DNA of 64,000 nucleotides from Comamonadaceae bacterium CG12_big_fil_rev_8_21_14_0_65_59_15 (GTDB taxonomy: Bacteria; Pseudomonadota; Gammaproteobacteria; Burkholderiales; Burkholderiaceae_C): positions 30,264 through 94,263 of the forward strand of contig PCUV01000094.1 of the NCBI GenBank assembly GCA_002786915.1, given 5' to 3'. The notes under the pieces are model-generated. The model made no database searches and was not told the DNA's origin. It was given only the letters and a program-made list of their open reading frames with translations. Each line of letters opens with the position of its first letter. Position 1 is the first letter of the stretch. Shown piece after piece: positions 39,529 to 49,862 of the stretch. Made by a program: the position numbers and the translations under genes.

Positions 39529-40410
39529 TTACAAATGCGCCAGCAAAGCCGACTCGGCCAGCAATTCGCCCGGGTCTCCCAGCGCGGATCGCACGGTTGA
39601 CAGGTCGCCCCCCAGGCGCGCTGCCACGCAGGCGGGCCACAGCGGTGGGCCCACATAACCACCAAAATCTTGCCCCCATGCCTTGCTGATCTGGTTGGCC
39701 GCGAAGACGCACGCGGTCATGGGGGTGTCCCACTGCTCAGGGTGGTGCTGATGGCGAATGGTTTGCACCAGGTCTGATGCGAAGCGCCATCTTTCAGCGA
39801 GCATGGCCCCCACGTCTGCATGGTCTGCACCCAGCACGTTGTGCAACGCCAGGTGCAGCGGTTGCTCCTGCCACAAGCTGGCTTCCAGCGCACGACGAAA
39901 CTCTACCGGCATGAACTGCGCGACAACCACTTTGCCAAAGTCGTGCAACAAGCCCGCAATAAAGGTGTCATGCGGGTCAGCCGCCACCTGTGGCAGCGCA
40001 GGCAAGAGCGCACCGCTTTCCTGCGCCTGAGCCAATTGACGCGCTAGCGCGGCGGTCAAGAGCGAATGCTGCAAATAGCCCTGCCCGTCAAACCCGGCCA
40101 GCGGGTTGCTGGGCAACATGCTGATGGCCGTCAGGCTCAGGGCCAGGTTCTTGATGGTATTGAAGCCCAGAAACAGCACCGCGTGGTCAATGGAGGTGAT
40201 TTGCTTGTCCAGTCCATAATAAGCAGAGTTGACCACGCGCAACACCTTGACAGTCATGACGGGGTCATTGCGGATGACTTGCACCATATCTTTGGGTGAG
40301 CAGGCAGCGTCACGCGTGAGCGTAAGAATACGCCTTACAGTGCCAGGAAAAGCCGGCATGGCCTCCACGGCAGAAACCAGGCGGGCTGACAGGTCAGCAC
40401 TTGCTGTCAT
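39529..40410 (-). CDS. HDOD-domain protein
   Basis: LPAFPGTVRRIL-like start, KDMVQVIRNDPVMTVKVLRVVNSAYYGLDKQITSIDHAVLFLGFNTIKNL. Confidence 0.9.
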   Translation of the reverse strand: MTASADLSARLVSAVEAMPAFPGTVRRILTLTRDAACSPKDMVQVIRNDPVMTVKVLRVVNSAYYGLDKQITSIDHAVLFLGFNTIKNLALSLTAISMLPSNPLAGFDGQGYLQHSLLTAALARQLAQAQESGALLPALPQVAADPHDTFIAGLLHDFGKVVVAQFMPVEFRRALEASLWQEQPLHLALHNVLGADHADVGAMLAERWRFASDLVQTIRHQHHPEQWDTPMTACVFAANQISKAWGQDFGGYVGPPLWPACVAARLGGDLSTVRSALGDPGELLAESALLAHL

Positions 40411-40476
40411 GATGGACGAAAAAAGTATTCAGCCACATGACACGAAGTATGACACGGGTCGCCTCCTAGCCTTGAG

Positions 40477-40615
40477 TCAACCTTTGCCAAAAGCCGCACC
40501 GATGATGACCGCGTGGGCGCATGCGTGTGCCTCATCCAACGCGCGGTGCTGCCGAGATGGCAAACCGTTACAGCTTGTTCCTGTGTTTCCCAGGAGGACG
40601 GATACCCACGGGTAA
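40477..40615 (-). pseudogene. Possible remnant of DEDDh 3'-5' exonuclease C-terminus
   Basis: Minus-strand frame reads ...LLGNTGTSCNGLPSRQHRALDEAHACAHAVIIGAAFGKG*, similar to the HRALDDA motif of DnaQ-like exonucleases; no supporting N-terminal region. Confidence 0.35.
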
Positions 40616-40678
40616 GGGCAACCCGTTACGCCACATGCATTACTATTCAGTCTGAATTCTGACGATCAAAAAGTACCC

Positions 40679-41659
40679 ATGCATCCGACAACAGCGCCGG
40701 TCTTATTTCATTTTTTGGCCCATCGCCAAGGGACGCCAGGTGCTGTCTTGCTGGATTGTTCAGACGCCGCAGTCGAGGCGCTGCACACCCTATCGACGCA
40801 CCCTGATTTTGCGACTTTTGCGGCTGAATTTGCGTGCCTGCTGGCGTCCAGTCAAGCCAATGGCCTTGCACCCAATGTATTGGCCAACCTGCAAGCTGCG
40901 GGTTGCGTTGTTGTCAACGATGCATCCATTTGTATGTGCAACGACGCTGGCAAGCCGCAGCCACCACCCGAAGCTGTCTGGATTGACGGCAACTGGTATT
41001 TGGCACCCCCAAGCTCTGCGCAGTCGCCATCTGCATCGAGAACGCTGGCGCTCAAGTTGTTGCAGCTGGTCAACGCCGATGCAGATACGCGCGACATTGA
41101 AGATGTGTTGCGTCAGGATGCAGCACTCTCCTACCATTTGTTGCGGCTGGTGAATTCTTTGGGGATGGGAACCACCCGCCGCATTACCAGCTTTTCACAA
41201 GCGATTTTGATCCTTGGGCACAACCAGTTGCGGCGCTGGCTGAATTTGATGCTTTTTGCGGCGCGCACAGACGACCCTCGCGCACCTATGCTGTTGGCCA
41301 ATGTGACCGTGCGCGCCCGCACGATGGAGTTGCTGGCCAAAGAGTGTGGTCTGGACCGTGCAGACCAGGACATGGCTTTCATGGCGGGTATGTTTTCACT
41401 GCTGGGGGTTTTGTTTGGTACGCCGCTGGCAGAGCTGATCAAGCCCTTGCAGTTGAGCGAGGTGCTGGTCAAGGCTGTCACCAGCCACCAGGGCACAGTT
41501 GGCCAACTGTTGCTGGCAATGGAGCTTGCCGCACAACGCAATGCCTGCGGTGTGGCCCCTGTGCTGGCAAAGCTACAAATCAGCGCCGGGCAATTTACCC
41601 TGGCTAGCCTGAGTGCCTGCCAATGGATGCACGACATGGCCCGGGAGATGCAGCAATGA
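40679..41659 (+). CDS. HDOD-domain protein (EAL-HDOD-like layout with short divergent N-terminus)
   Basis: DIEDVLRQDAALSYHLLRLVNSLGMGTTRRITSFSQAILILGHNQLRRWLNLMLFA. Confidence 0.85.
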   Translation: MHPTTAPVLFHFLAHRQGTPGAVLLDCSDAAVEALHTLSTHPDFATFAAEFACLLASSQANGLAPNVLANLQAAGCVVVNDASICMCNDAGKPQPPPEAVWIDGNWYLAPPSSAQSPSASRTLALKLLQLVNADADTRDIEDVLRQDAALSYHLLRLVNSLGMGTTRRITSFSQAILILGHNQLRRWLNLMLFAARTDDPRAPMLLANVTVRARTMELLAKECGLDRADQDMAFMAGMFSLLGVLFGTPLAELIKPLQLSEVLVKAVTSHQGTVGQLLLAMELAAQRNACGVAPVLAKLQISAGQFTLASLSACQWMHDMAREMQQ

Positions 41660-43716
41660 CATCAATGCCACAAGAACTCAGGCCGAATGCCTGGCGCATC
41701 ATTGAGCAGTTGCCGGTACCCATCCTGACTATGGATATGTCAGGTTACCTGACCAGTTGGAACCTGGCTGCCCAAGCGTTGTTTGGCTACACCGCGCAAG
41801 AGGCGATCGGCCGACATGTGCTGTTTTTGTACGCCGCCGACTCGGCTGCGGATGATCCTGAATTGATAGAACTTCAACCCGGCACAAGCGGCAGCGTAAT
41901 GGAGGTGTGGCGGCGCAAAAAGTCTGGGGAAAACTTCAAGGCCATGCTGACGCTTTCGGTCTTGCATGACGATACGCAGCAGCCGCTGGGGCTGCTGGCG
42001 CAATTGTCAGAGGTATCGCAGACGCTGCCGCCGCAAGACCGGCAAAAATTGCATTCCAGCATCATTGAAGACAGCGACCAGGGCATTTTGATCACCGATG
42101 CGTGCGAGCGCATCGTGTCGGTGAACGCCGCCTTTACCACCATCACCGGTTACACCGCGCAAGAGGCTTTGGGGCAAACCGCAGATTTGCTGCGCTCTGG
42201 CGTACACCCTGCTGACTTCAGAGCCCAGGTGCGCGCGGCCATGCTGGGCAGCGGGCCCTGGCAGGGCGAGATTATTGGCAAGCGCAAAAATGGCGAGCTG
42301 TTTCCACAGTCGGTGTCGATCAGTGCGGTGCGCAACGACGCAGGCCAGGTAACGCATGCGTTTTCCATTTTTTCTGACATCAGCATCCTGCGCGCAGCCG
42401 AGGAGCGCATGCAGCATCTGACAAATTTTGACAGCCTCACCGGGCTGCCCAACCGCACCCATTTTCACCAGGTGGTGGACGTCGCACTGGCCTCGGCGCG
42501 CCGCCATGACGGTTACGGCGCCATACTGGCGCTTAACCTGCGGCGCTTTCACGCCGTCAACGACACCTTTGGCCACGAGTTTGGCGACGCCTTGCTGCGC
42601 CAAATTAGCCAACGCCTGCGTGAGGCGCTGCGCGACGAAGACGTGCTGTCACGCTTTGGCGGTGATGAGTTTGTGGTGGCCTTGCTGGATGTGCACAAGC
42701 GTGAGCACAGCGGCATCGTGGCGCAAAAGTTGCTGACAGCGCTCAAACCAGTGTTCAACATTGAGGGTGTCGAGGTGCATACCAGTGCCAGCATCGGCAT
42801 ATCGGTTTTCCCCGAAGATGGCACCGACGTCGCCACCCTGCTGCACCACGCCGATATTGCGGTCAAGCGGCTCAAGACGGAAGAAGATTCGGGTTATCTT
42901 TTTTACAGCCTGGAGATGGACCAAAAGGCTCGGGAGCGCTGGCAACTTGAAGGCGAGTTGCGCCAGGCGTTGGCGGACCGGCAGTTGCAGTTGCATTACC
43001 AGCCCAAGGTGAGCCTGCGCAGCGGCAAGATCGTGGGAGCCGAAGCGCTGATCCGCTGGCGGCACCCCACCAAAGGCATGATTGCGCCTGGTTTTTTCAT
43101 CCCAGTGGCAGAAGAAACCGGGCTGATTCTGGACCTTGGCGACTGGGTGCTGCAAGAGGCCTGCCGACAGATCAGCGTTTGGAGGCGCAGCGGTCTGGAG
43201 GTGCCGTTGATCTCCGTGAACCTGTCGGCACGGCAGTTTGACCCGCTGTTGCCCACCCGCATGCAAGCGGTGCTGGAGCACTACCAGCTGCCCGCGGCAA
43301 GCCTGCAACTTGAAATTACTGAAAGCTTGCTCATGCGCGGGGCTGAAGCGGCCATCCAGATCATGAATGCGCTGGTCGCCATGGGGTTGGCGCTGTCGAT
43401 GGATGACTTTGGTACCGGTTATTCCAGTTTGGCTTACCTGAAGAAATTTCCGATCAACACGCTCAAAATTGACCGCTCGTTTGTGATGGGCATCCCAGCT
43501 GACCAGAACGACTGCGCGATTGCCCGCGCGATTGTCACCATGGCGCAGCAGTTGCGCCAGGAGATTGTGGCCGAAGGCATCGAAACCCGCGAACAGATGC
43601 GTTTTTTGCGCGCGCTCGGTTGTGATCAGCTCCAGGGGTTCCTGTTCAGCCCGGGCGTGGATGCGCAAGCGTTTGAGACCATGGTACGCACGCAGCAGCG
43701 GTTGGCTTTGGACTGA
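41656..43716 (+). CDS. PAS-PAS-GGDEF-EAL protein
   Basis: Two PAS segments, SRFGGDEFVVALLD, GAEALIRWRHPTKG, DDFGTGYSSLAYLKKFPI; ATGA overlap with upstream HDOD gene. Confidence 0.9.
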   Translation: MTSMPQELRPNAWRIIEQLPVPILTMDMSGYLTSWNLAAQALFGYTAQEAIGRHVLFLYAADSAADDPELIELQPGTSGSVMEVWRRKKSGENFKAMLTLSVLHDDTQQPLGLLAQLSEVSQTLPPQDRQKLHSSIIEDSDQGILITDACERIVSVNAAFTTITGYTAQEALGQTADLLRSGVHPADFRAQVRAAMLGSGPWQGEIIGKRKNGELFPQSVSISAVRNDAGQVTHAFSIFSDISILRAAEERMQHLTNFDSLTGLPNRTHFHQVVDVALASARRHDGYGAILALNLRRFHAVNDTFGHEFGDALLRQISQRLREALRDEDVLSRFGGDEFVVALLDVHKREHSGIVAQKLLTALKPVFNIEGVEVHTSASIGISVFPEDGTDVATLLHHADIAVKRLKTEEDSGYLFYSLEMDQKARERWQLEGELRQALADRQLQLHYQPKVSLRSGKIVGAEALIRWRHPTKGMIAPGFFIPVAEETGLILDLGDWVLQEACRQISVWRRSGLEVPLISVNLSARQFDPLLPTRMQAVLEHYQLPAASLQLEITESLLMRGAEAAIQIMNALVAMGLALSMDDFGTGYSSLAYLKKFPINTLKIDRSFVMGIPADQNDCAIARAIVTMAQQLRQEIVAEGIETREQMRFLRALGCDQLQGFLFSPGVDAQAFETMVRTQQRLALD

Positions 43717-43893
43717 AGCAACGCCTTGCCGACGACTGCATCACCTACCCCTTTTGCCTATTTGCGTCTAGCACTGCTTCCCAATCCGGTGGGGCTGTCC
43801 GTTAGAATCAGACGCTTACATTGACTGGCTATCGTCCGTGCGCATTAGCGGGTCCATGTAGTTACAGCTCGTCTCACAGTGGTAATTCAGTCC

Positions 43894-45105
43894 ATGTCGC
43901 TATTTTTCAAATGTTTTATTAATGCCACCCGGCAACGAAGCGTAGGCATTTGGCCGGTTTTGGCGGCCATTGTGCTGAGCGGTTGCGCCTACGCGCCCGG
44001 CATGTATGTGGGCAAACCTGCGGCAGAACCAGAGAAAGCCGCCAGCACTTGGTCACTCAGTCAATTCCCCTATTTTGGTAGCGCCGCGACGGAGCCAGCA
44101 GCCGCGCAAGACACCCCACCGCCCGGTCGGCTGACCCTGATCACCCCCAGCCTGATTCGCCAGCAGCGCGCCAAGCGCAACGCTGATGTCCCACTTGCAG
44201 TCAAGCAACTGTTTGACCAGCCCAAGCCTTATGTCATTGGCGCTGGTGATGTACTCAACATTGTGGTGTGGGATCACCCCGAGCTGACGATTGCCGCCGC
44301 CGGCAGCTTGGCCACTGACGCCGGTAGCCTCGCTGCCGTTGGCAACGGGTACAACATCAGCCCCCAGGGCCTGATCCAGTTTCCCTACGTGGGTACAGTC
44401 AAGCTAGCGGGGCTGAACGAATACGAAGCGCGTGACCTGCTCACCCAGCGCCTGACCAAGTACATCAAAGATCCTCAAGTCACGGTGCGTATTCAGTCGT
44501 ACCGCAGCGGACGGGTTTATATTGACGGTGAAGTACGCACGCCAGGTCTGCAGGCCGTGAACGACATCCCCATGACCCTGCCAGAGGCCATTGGCCGCGC
44601 CGGCGGTTTTTCCGCAGCGGCCGACCGATCTTCTATTGCTATCACCCGCAACGGCAAGACTGCACTTGTGAACCTGCCCCAGCTCACTGAGCGCGGCATC
44701 AATCCCAGCAACATTCTGCTTGGCAGTGGTGACCTGGTGCGCGTGCTTGGGCGTGAGGAAGCCAAAGTATTTGTGCTGGGCGAGGTGCTGCGCCCCAACA
44801 CCCAAACCTTGCGCAATGGGCATCTCACCCTCAACGAAGCGCTGGGCGAGTCTGGCGGGGTCAACCAAAACTCTGGCGACCCACGCCAAATCTTCGTTAT
44901 CCGCGCAGCCAACACCGAACAGCCCGAGATCTATCACCTGGATGCCCGCTCGCCCACCGCTTACGCTCTGGCAGAGGGTTTTGAGCTGCAAGCGCGCGAC
45001 GTCATTTACGTGGATCCAGTGCCTGTGGTGCGTTGGAACCGGGTCATCAGTCTGATTTTGCCCAGCGCACAGGCTGTAAACACCGCACGCAGCACCATCA
45101 ATTGA
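43894..45105 (+). CDS. wza: Polysaccharide export outer membrane lipoprotein, Wza family
   Basis: Lipobox VLSGCAYAPG; YVIGAGDVLNIVVWDHPEL; SLBB-like repeats. Confidence 0.92.
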   Translation: MSLFFKCFINATRQRSVGIWPVLAAIVLSGCAYAPGMYVGKPAAEPEKAASTWSLSQFPYFGSAATEPAAAQDTPPPGRLTLITPSLIRQQRAKRNADVPLAVKQLFDQPKPYVIGAGDVLNIVVWDHPELTIAAAGSLATDAGSLAAVGNGYNISPQGLIQFPYVGTVKLAGLNEYEARDLLTQRLTKYIKDPQVTVRIQSYRSGRVYIDGEVRTPGLQAVNDIPMTLPEAIGRAGGFSAAADRSSIAITRNGKTALVNLPQLTERGINPSNILLGSGDLVRVLGREEAKVFVLGEVLRPNTQTLRNGHLTLNEALGESGGVNQNSGDPRQIFVIRAANTEQPEIYHLDARSPTAYALAEGFELQARDVIYVDPVPVVRWNRVISLILPSAQAVNTARSTIN

Positions 45106-45545
45106 TGCAGCGCATCCTGACCCTGTGTATCGGCAACATCTGCCGCAGTCCGCTGGCGCAGGCCCTGCTGGCGCGCGAACTGCCGCAGCACACCGTCTGG
45201 TCGGCCGGCTTGGCCGCGCTGGCGGGTCAGCCTGCCGACCCTCTTTCCATAGCGGTTGCAGCCGCCCACGGGCTAGACATCACGGCGCACCGGGCGCAGC
45301 AAGTGACCAGCTTTTTGTGCCAACAAACCGAACTCATCCTGGTCATGGAGCAGTCACACAAAAGCCAACTTGAGCAACAGTTCCCCGCCGTGCGTGGCAA
45401 GGTCTTTACCCTGGGCCAGTTTGGCAAGTTTGACGTGGCCGACCCCTACCAGCAGCCCGTGGACGCGTTTGAGTCAGCCTACGCCGCAATTGCCCAGGGC
45501 GTGGCCGACTGGATACCGCGTATTCGCCAATTGAGCGCTCATTGA
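45105..45545 (+). CDS. wzb: Low-molecular-weight protein tyrosine phosphatase, Wzb family
   Basis: ILTLCIGNICRSPLAQALL (CX5R loop) and DVADPYQQPVDAFESAY; ATG overlaps wza stop. Confidence 0.9.
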   Translation: MQRILTLCIGNICRSPLAQALLARELPQHTVWSAGLAALAGQPADPLSIAVAAAHGLDITAHRAQQVTSFLCQQTELILVMEQSHKSQLEQQFPAVRGKVFTLGQFGKFDVADPYQQPVDAFESAYAAIAQGVADWIPRIRQLSAH

Positions 45546-45574
45546 TCCAAACGCTTTCATCATCCGTTTTTTGC

Positions 45575-47842
45575 ATGAACTCTTCTACTCTCGCCCCTGT
45601 TTCGTCCCCCCAAGCACTACAGCCCATGCAGTCGATGCAAGACGACGAAGACAGTATTAATCTGCTCGACCTGTTTGACGTTGTCTTGGATCAACGCTGG
45701 CTCATCGCCGCAGTGACTGCCGTGGTGATCGCCCTGGGCGGTGCCTATGCTTATGTTGCCACCCCCATTTATGAATCCAACACGCTGATCCAGGTAGAGG
45801 ACAGCAAAAGCGGTGCAGGCGGTCTGCTTGGTGACGTCGGTACTTTGTTTGACATCAAATCGCCCGCCACGGCCGAGATCGAAATTTTACGTTCACGCCT
45901 GGTGATTGGCCAAGCGGTGGACAACCTGCAGCTTGACCTGAACATCACACCCAAGTACCTGCCATTGTTTGGTAGATGGTTGGCGCGGCGTGCCACGACG
46001 CCGTCCGAACCGGGTTTCATGGGTCTTGGCGGCTATGTGAGCGGTACGGAGTCGTTGCAAGTCGCCCATCTGGTCGTGCCGCAAGCGCTGGAAGGCGTGC
46101 GCTACTCGGTCATCCTGACAGCACAAGGCTACGACTTGGTTAGCCCTGATGGTGTCAAACTGGGCCAGGGCCGCCCTGGGCAAGCCCTTCTTTTCAAGCA
46201 CGAAGGCGCAACCGGAGACCTGCTGGTTGCGGACGCCATTGGCCAGCCCGGTGCCGAGTTTTACCTGACCAAACTCTCCCGCCTGGGTGTCACAGAAGCG
46301 CTCCAAAAAGACATCACCATTGCCGAGCAAGGCAAGCAGTCGGGTGTTATCCGTGCCAGTCTTGAGGGTGCTGACCCCGCTCGCATTTCCCAGATATTGC
46401 AACAGGTGGGCGCCCTGTATGTACGCCAGAACATTGAGCGCAAGTCGGCGGAGGCCGAAAAATCCATCAATTTCCTCAGCAGCCAATTGCCGCAACTGCG
46501 TAAAGAACTGGAATCTTCAGAGGGAAAATTCAACCAGTTTCGCAACCGAAACGGCGTTTTTGACCTGGGCGGCGAGGCCAAGGTGATGCTTGACCAGTCG
46601 GTCAATCTGCACCTGAAACAACTCGAACTACAGCAAAGGCGCAAAGAGCTTGAATCGCGCTTTACGGCGCAGCACCCCAGCGTGCAGACCCTGGACGCGC
46701 AGCTTAAACAAATCACCACCCAAATTGGCGTCCTGGAAAGCAAGTCCAGAACCTACCCCAATGTCGAGCAAGACATGCTGCGCCTGATGCGGGACGTGAA
46801 GGTCAACAACGAGCTCTACACCACCTTGCTCAACAGCTTTCAGCAGTTGCGACTGGTCAAAGAGGGCAAAGTGGGTAACGTGCGCATTGTTGACGTGGCC
46901 TCTGTACCCGAGCAACCCATCAAACCAAAACGCAGTATGGTGGTTGCGCTGGCCGGTGTGCTCGGCCTGCTCGGCGGCCTGGGGCTCGCGTTCTTGCGCA
47001 ACAGCCTGCACCCTGGCATCAGGAACCCGGACGATATTGAACAGCATCTGGGCTTGCATGTGTTTGCCACCGTACCGCACTCCAAAGACCAGGAAGAGCT
47101 GGCCGCAGAGCACAAAAACCAAACAGGCAGTACACAACTGCTGGCAAACCTGCGCCCGGAAGATCCGGGCATAGAGAGTCTGCGCAGTTTGCGCACCGCG
47201 CTGCAATTTGCCATGCTGGACGCCCCCAACAACCTGGTCCTTATCACCGGCCCCACCCCCAGCATCGGCAAGTCGTTTACCAGCGCCAACTTTGCGGCCG
47301 TGCTTGGCGCCGGCGGCAAGCGTGTGCTGCTGATCGACGCCGACATGCGCAAAGGCCACCTCAACAAGTCATTTGGCCTGGAACGCGGCCATGGCTTGAG
47401 CGAACTCATTGCCGGCAGCCAAACACTGGCCCAGGTACTGCACAAAAATGTGTCGGCCCAAGTGGATATGATCACCACCGGCAGCATGCCACCCAACCCG
47501 GCTGAGCTGCTCATGTCGCCCAACACCGTGGCGCTCCTGCAAACGCTGTCAAGTCAATATGACATCGTGCTGATCGATACCCCCCCCGTGCTGGCCGTGT
47601 CTGACACGCAGGTGCTGGCACCCCAGTGCGGCACCGTGTTCTTGCTGGCCCGCGCCGAGGTGAGTACGCTGGGCGAGTTGCAAGAGTCCGGCAAGCGATT
47701 GAGCCAATCCGGCGTGGCTGTGCGGGGTGTCATTTTTAACGACCTGAACGTGAGCAAGCGACGCTATGGCTACGGCAACGGCTACAAATATAGCCGTTAC
47801 CGCTATACGCAGTACCATTACGGGCAGCCCACGCGCAATTAA
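45575..47842 (+). CDS. wzc: Polysaccharide co-polymerase/tyrosine autokinase, Wzc family
   Basis: Wzz-like N-terminus, ITGPTPSIGKSFTSANFAAVLG, VLLIDADMRKG, Tyr-rich C-tail YGYGNGYKYSRYRYTQYHYG. Confidence 0.92.
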   Translation: MNSSTLAPVSSPQALQPMQSMQDDEDSINLLDLFDVVLDQRWLIAAVTAVVIALGGAYAYVATPIYESNTLIQVEDSKSGAGGLLGDVGTLFDIKSPATAEIEILRSRLVIGQAVDNLQLDLNITPKYLPLFGRWLARRATTPSEPGFMGLGGYVSGTESLQVAHLVVPQALEGVRYSVILTAQGYDLVSPDGVKLGQGRPGQALLFKHEGATGDLLVADAIGQPGAEFYLTKLSRLGVTEALQKDITIAEQGKQSGVIRASLEGADPARISQILQQVGALYVRQNIERKSAEAEKSINFLSSQLPQLRKELESSEGKFNQFRNRNGVFDLGGEAKVMLDQSVNLHLKQLELQQRRKELESRFTAQHPSVQTLDAQLKQITTQIGVLESKSRTYPNVEQDMLRLMRDVKVNNELYTTLLNSFQQLRLVKEGKVGNVRIVDVASVPEQPIKPKRSMVVALAGVLGLLGGLGLAFLRNSLHPGIRNPDDIEQHLGLHVFATVPHSKDQEELAAEHKNQTGSTQLLANLRPEDPGIESLRSLRTALQFAMLDAPNNLVLITGPTPSIGKSFTSANFAAVLGAGGKRVLLIDADMRKGHLNKSFGLERGHGLSELIAGSQTLAQVLHKNVSAQVDMITTGSMPPNPAELLMSPNTVALLQTLSSQYDIVLIDTPPVLAVSDTQVLAPQCGTVFLLARAEVSTLGELQESGKRLSQSGVAVRGVIFNDLNVSKRRYGYGNGYKYSRYRYTQYHYGQPTRN

Positions 47843-47936
47843 AAAAAGCCCGGTTCAGACTCTACCCTTGATAGATAATCGGTGCAGCTGATCAAAAAAA
47901 ATATAAATCGGTCAGCCACTTTGATGGAGGTGAGTT

Positions 47937-49040
47937 TTGAGCCTAGTGTTGATCGTTTTTTCTGTTGCGTTCGTGTGCAGTCTGGCGCTGGTTCTGACCA
48001 AAGGCTGGCATGGTCGGTACAGCATGGACAGTTCTTTTGGGGTGCAAAAAATTCATTTGCAAGCCACGCCCCGCATAGGCGGCGTGGCCATTGCGCTGAG
48101 CCTGCTGCTGGGCTGGTGGGTAGCGCCCCCGGCCGTGCAGGCCATCTTGCGTGTGATGCTGCTGGCGGGCATCCCGGCCTTTGCCTGTGGCCTGCTCGAA
48201 GACATTACCAAAAAAGTGAGCGTGCGCAACCGTTTGCTGGCCACCATGTTCAGCGGTGGCGTGGCCTGTTATCTGACCGGTATTGCGATGCAAAACACCG
48301 GTTTTGCACCGCTTGACTGGCTGCTACAGTGGATGACGCTGGCCGTATTGTTTACCGCGTTTGCAGTAGGCGGCATCGCCAATGCCATCAACATCATTGA
48401 CGGTGTTCATGGCCTGGCTGCCGGCGCCGTGGCCATCATGCTGAGTGCTCTGGGGCTGATTGCGTTGAACGTCGGTGACTCGGCCCTGGCAACCGTTTGT
48501 TTTGTGGTAGCCGCCTGTGCGCTGGGTTTTGGCGCTGTCAACTGGCCCCTGGGGAAACTTTTTCTGGGCGATGGAGGTGCCTATCTGCTGGGTTTTATGC
48601 TCGCCTGGCTGGCTGTGCTGCTGCCCATGCGCAACCCGCAACTTAACGCCTGGACCAGTCTTTTGGTGGTGCTGTACCCGGTGTTGGAAGTGATGTTTTC
48701 CGTATTGAGACGCTGGCGCCGCGAAGGCCACAACCCGGGTCAGCCCGATAAGTTGCACATGCACCACCTGATTTATCGGCGCATTGTCAGCACGCTCTGG
48801 AAGGGCTTGCCTGGCGTCCTGAAAAATGGCATGACCAGCCCAATCTGCTGGGTCTTTGTCGCGCTGCCGGCTACTTGGGCAGTGATGTTTGCACAAAACA
48901 CGGCCATGCTGGCAGGAGCTGCGGTGGTGTTTGCTTTGGCCTATTCGTCGTTGTACGCCCGCTTGACCCAGTTTGCCTGGTGCTTTAGCGCACTGACGCT
49001 ACAGCGTAGTGCTGACAAACCGTCAACCAGCCACGCGTGA
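47937..49040 (+). CDS. WecA/MraY-family undecaprenyl-phosphate glycosylphosphotransferase (TTG start)
   Basis: RIGGVAIALSLLLGW, NIIDGVHGLAAG, FLGDGGAYLLGF, HMHHLIYRR; TTG preceded by GGAGGT. Confidence 0.88.
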   Translation: MSLVLIVFSVAFVCSLALVLTKGWHGRYSMDSSFGVQKIHLQATPRIGGVAIALSLLLGWWVAPPAVQAILRVMLLAGIPAFACGLLEDITKKVSVRNRLLATMFSGGVACYLTGIAMQNTGFAPLDWLLQWMTLAVLFTAFAVGGIANAINIIDGVHGLAAGAVAIMLSALGLIALNVGDSALATVCFVVAACALGFGAVNWPLGKLFLGDGGAYLLGFMLAWLAVLLPMRNPQLNAWTSLLVVLYPVLEVMFSVLRRWRREGHNPGQPDKLHMHHLIYRRIVSTLWKGLPGVLKNGMTSPICWVFVALPATWAVMFAQNTAMLAGAAVVFALAYSSLYARLTQFAWCFSALTLQRSADKPSTSHA

Positions 49041-49574
49041 ATGACAGCCTGCGGTGAGCCAGTTGGGCCCGCGACAGCGCCCCTGCACTGGTATCTGATC
49101 CACACCAAGCCGCGCCAGGAAACATTGGCGTTGGAAAACCTCGTACGACAAAACTTTAAGTGTTACCTGCCTCTGCTCAAACTGCAAAAAATTCGCCAAC
49201 GCAAAACCGTCTGGGTCACCGAGCCGATGTTTGCACGCTATTTGTTCATTCAACTCGACGCCCGTGACTTTGGCCAAAACTGGGCACCGATCCGATCCAC
49301 GCTGGGCGTGCACCAGATGGTGCGGTTTGGTGGACAGCCAACCAAGGTGGATAACGACCTGATTGAACTGATCCGTGCGCGTGAACAGGGCAGCCCGGCA
49401 CAAACCCTCTTCACGGCAGAGCAAAAAGTCATCGTCACTGACGGCCCGTTTGCAGGGCTTGAAGCCATTTACCAAACCACCGATGCCCAGAGCCGATCCA
49501 TGATTTTGCTCAACATCCTGAGCAAGCCGGTCGCCCTGCATATTGACACCGCCAGCCTGCGCCGGGCAGACTGA
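49041..49574 (+). CDS. NusG-paralogue/RfaH-like transcription antiterminator
   Basis: HWYLIHTKPRQETLALENLVRQNFKCYLPLLK...EPMFARYLFIQLD...RSTLGVHQMVRFGGQP. Confidence 0.88.
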   Translation: MTACGEPVGPATAPLHWYLIHTKPRQETLALENLVRQNFKCYLPLLKLQKIRQRKTVWVTEPMFARYLFIQLDARDFGQNWAPIRSTLGVHQMVRFGGQPTKVDNDLIELIRAREQGSPAQTLFTAEQKVIVTDGPFAGLEAIYQTTDAQSRSMILLNILSKPVALHIDTASLRRAD

Positions 49575-49725
49575 CAGCTTAACTTTCCATCCAACCGACC
49601 CAAGTAAAAAGCAAAAAAACAAACCAGATTTTGCACTGTTGTTTATTTGCCGAGCGGGTTAAAGCATGGGTAGAAATTCACGACACAAAAAAACAGCAAG
49701 TAAATCAATCACTTGGGGCTGCATT

Positions 49726-49818
49726 TGGCGGAAACGGAGGGATTCGAACCCTCGATGAGGCTCTACACCCCATACTCCCTTAGCAGGGGAGCACCTTCGG
49801 CCACTCGGTCACGTTTCC
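49726..49818 (-). tRNA. tRNA-Ser(GCU)
   Basis: Minus strand begins GGAAACGTGACCGAGTGG, anticodon context CTGCTAA, long variable arm, GGTTCGAATCCC T-loop, ends CGTTTCCGCCA with encoded CCA. Confidence 0.93.
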
Positions 49819-49862
49819 TGAAAAATCAGAGCCGCGATTATGTCACGACTCAGGCAGGTTTT

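Noticed and set aside
40540-40620. GGCAAACCG sequence considered as c-di-GMP-I (GEMM) riboswitch
   Set aside because: Lacks the GAAA tetraloop helix and the GGGACGCAAAGCC partner; the region instead resembles a coding remnant.
43795-43812. TTAGAAT as -10 promoter of wza
   Set aside because: No convincing -35 hexamer at proper spacing by eye; not reported as a feature.
44070-44090. GGTAGCG-like ops element for RfaH
   Set aside because: Only a partial match, located inside the wza coding region and not in the leader.
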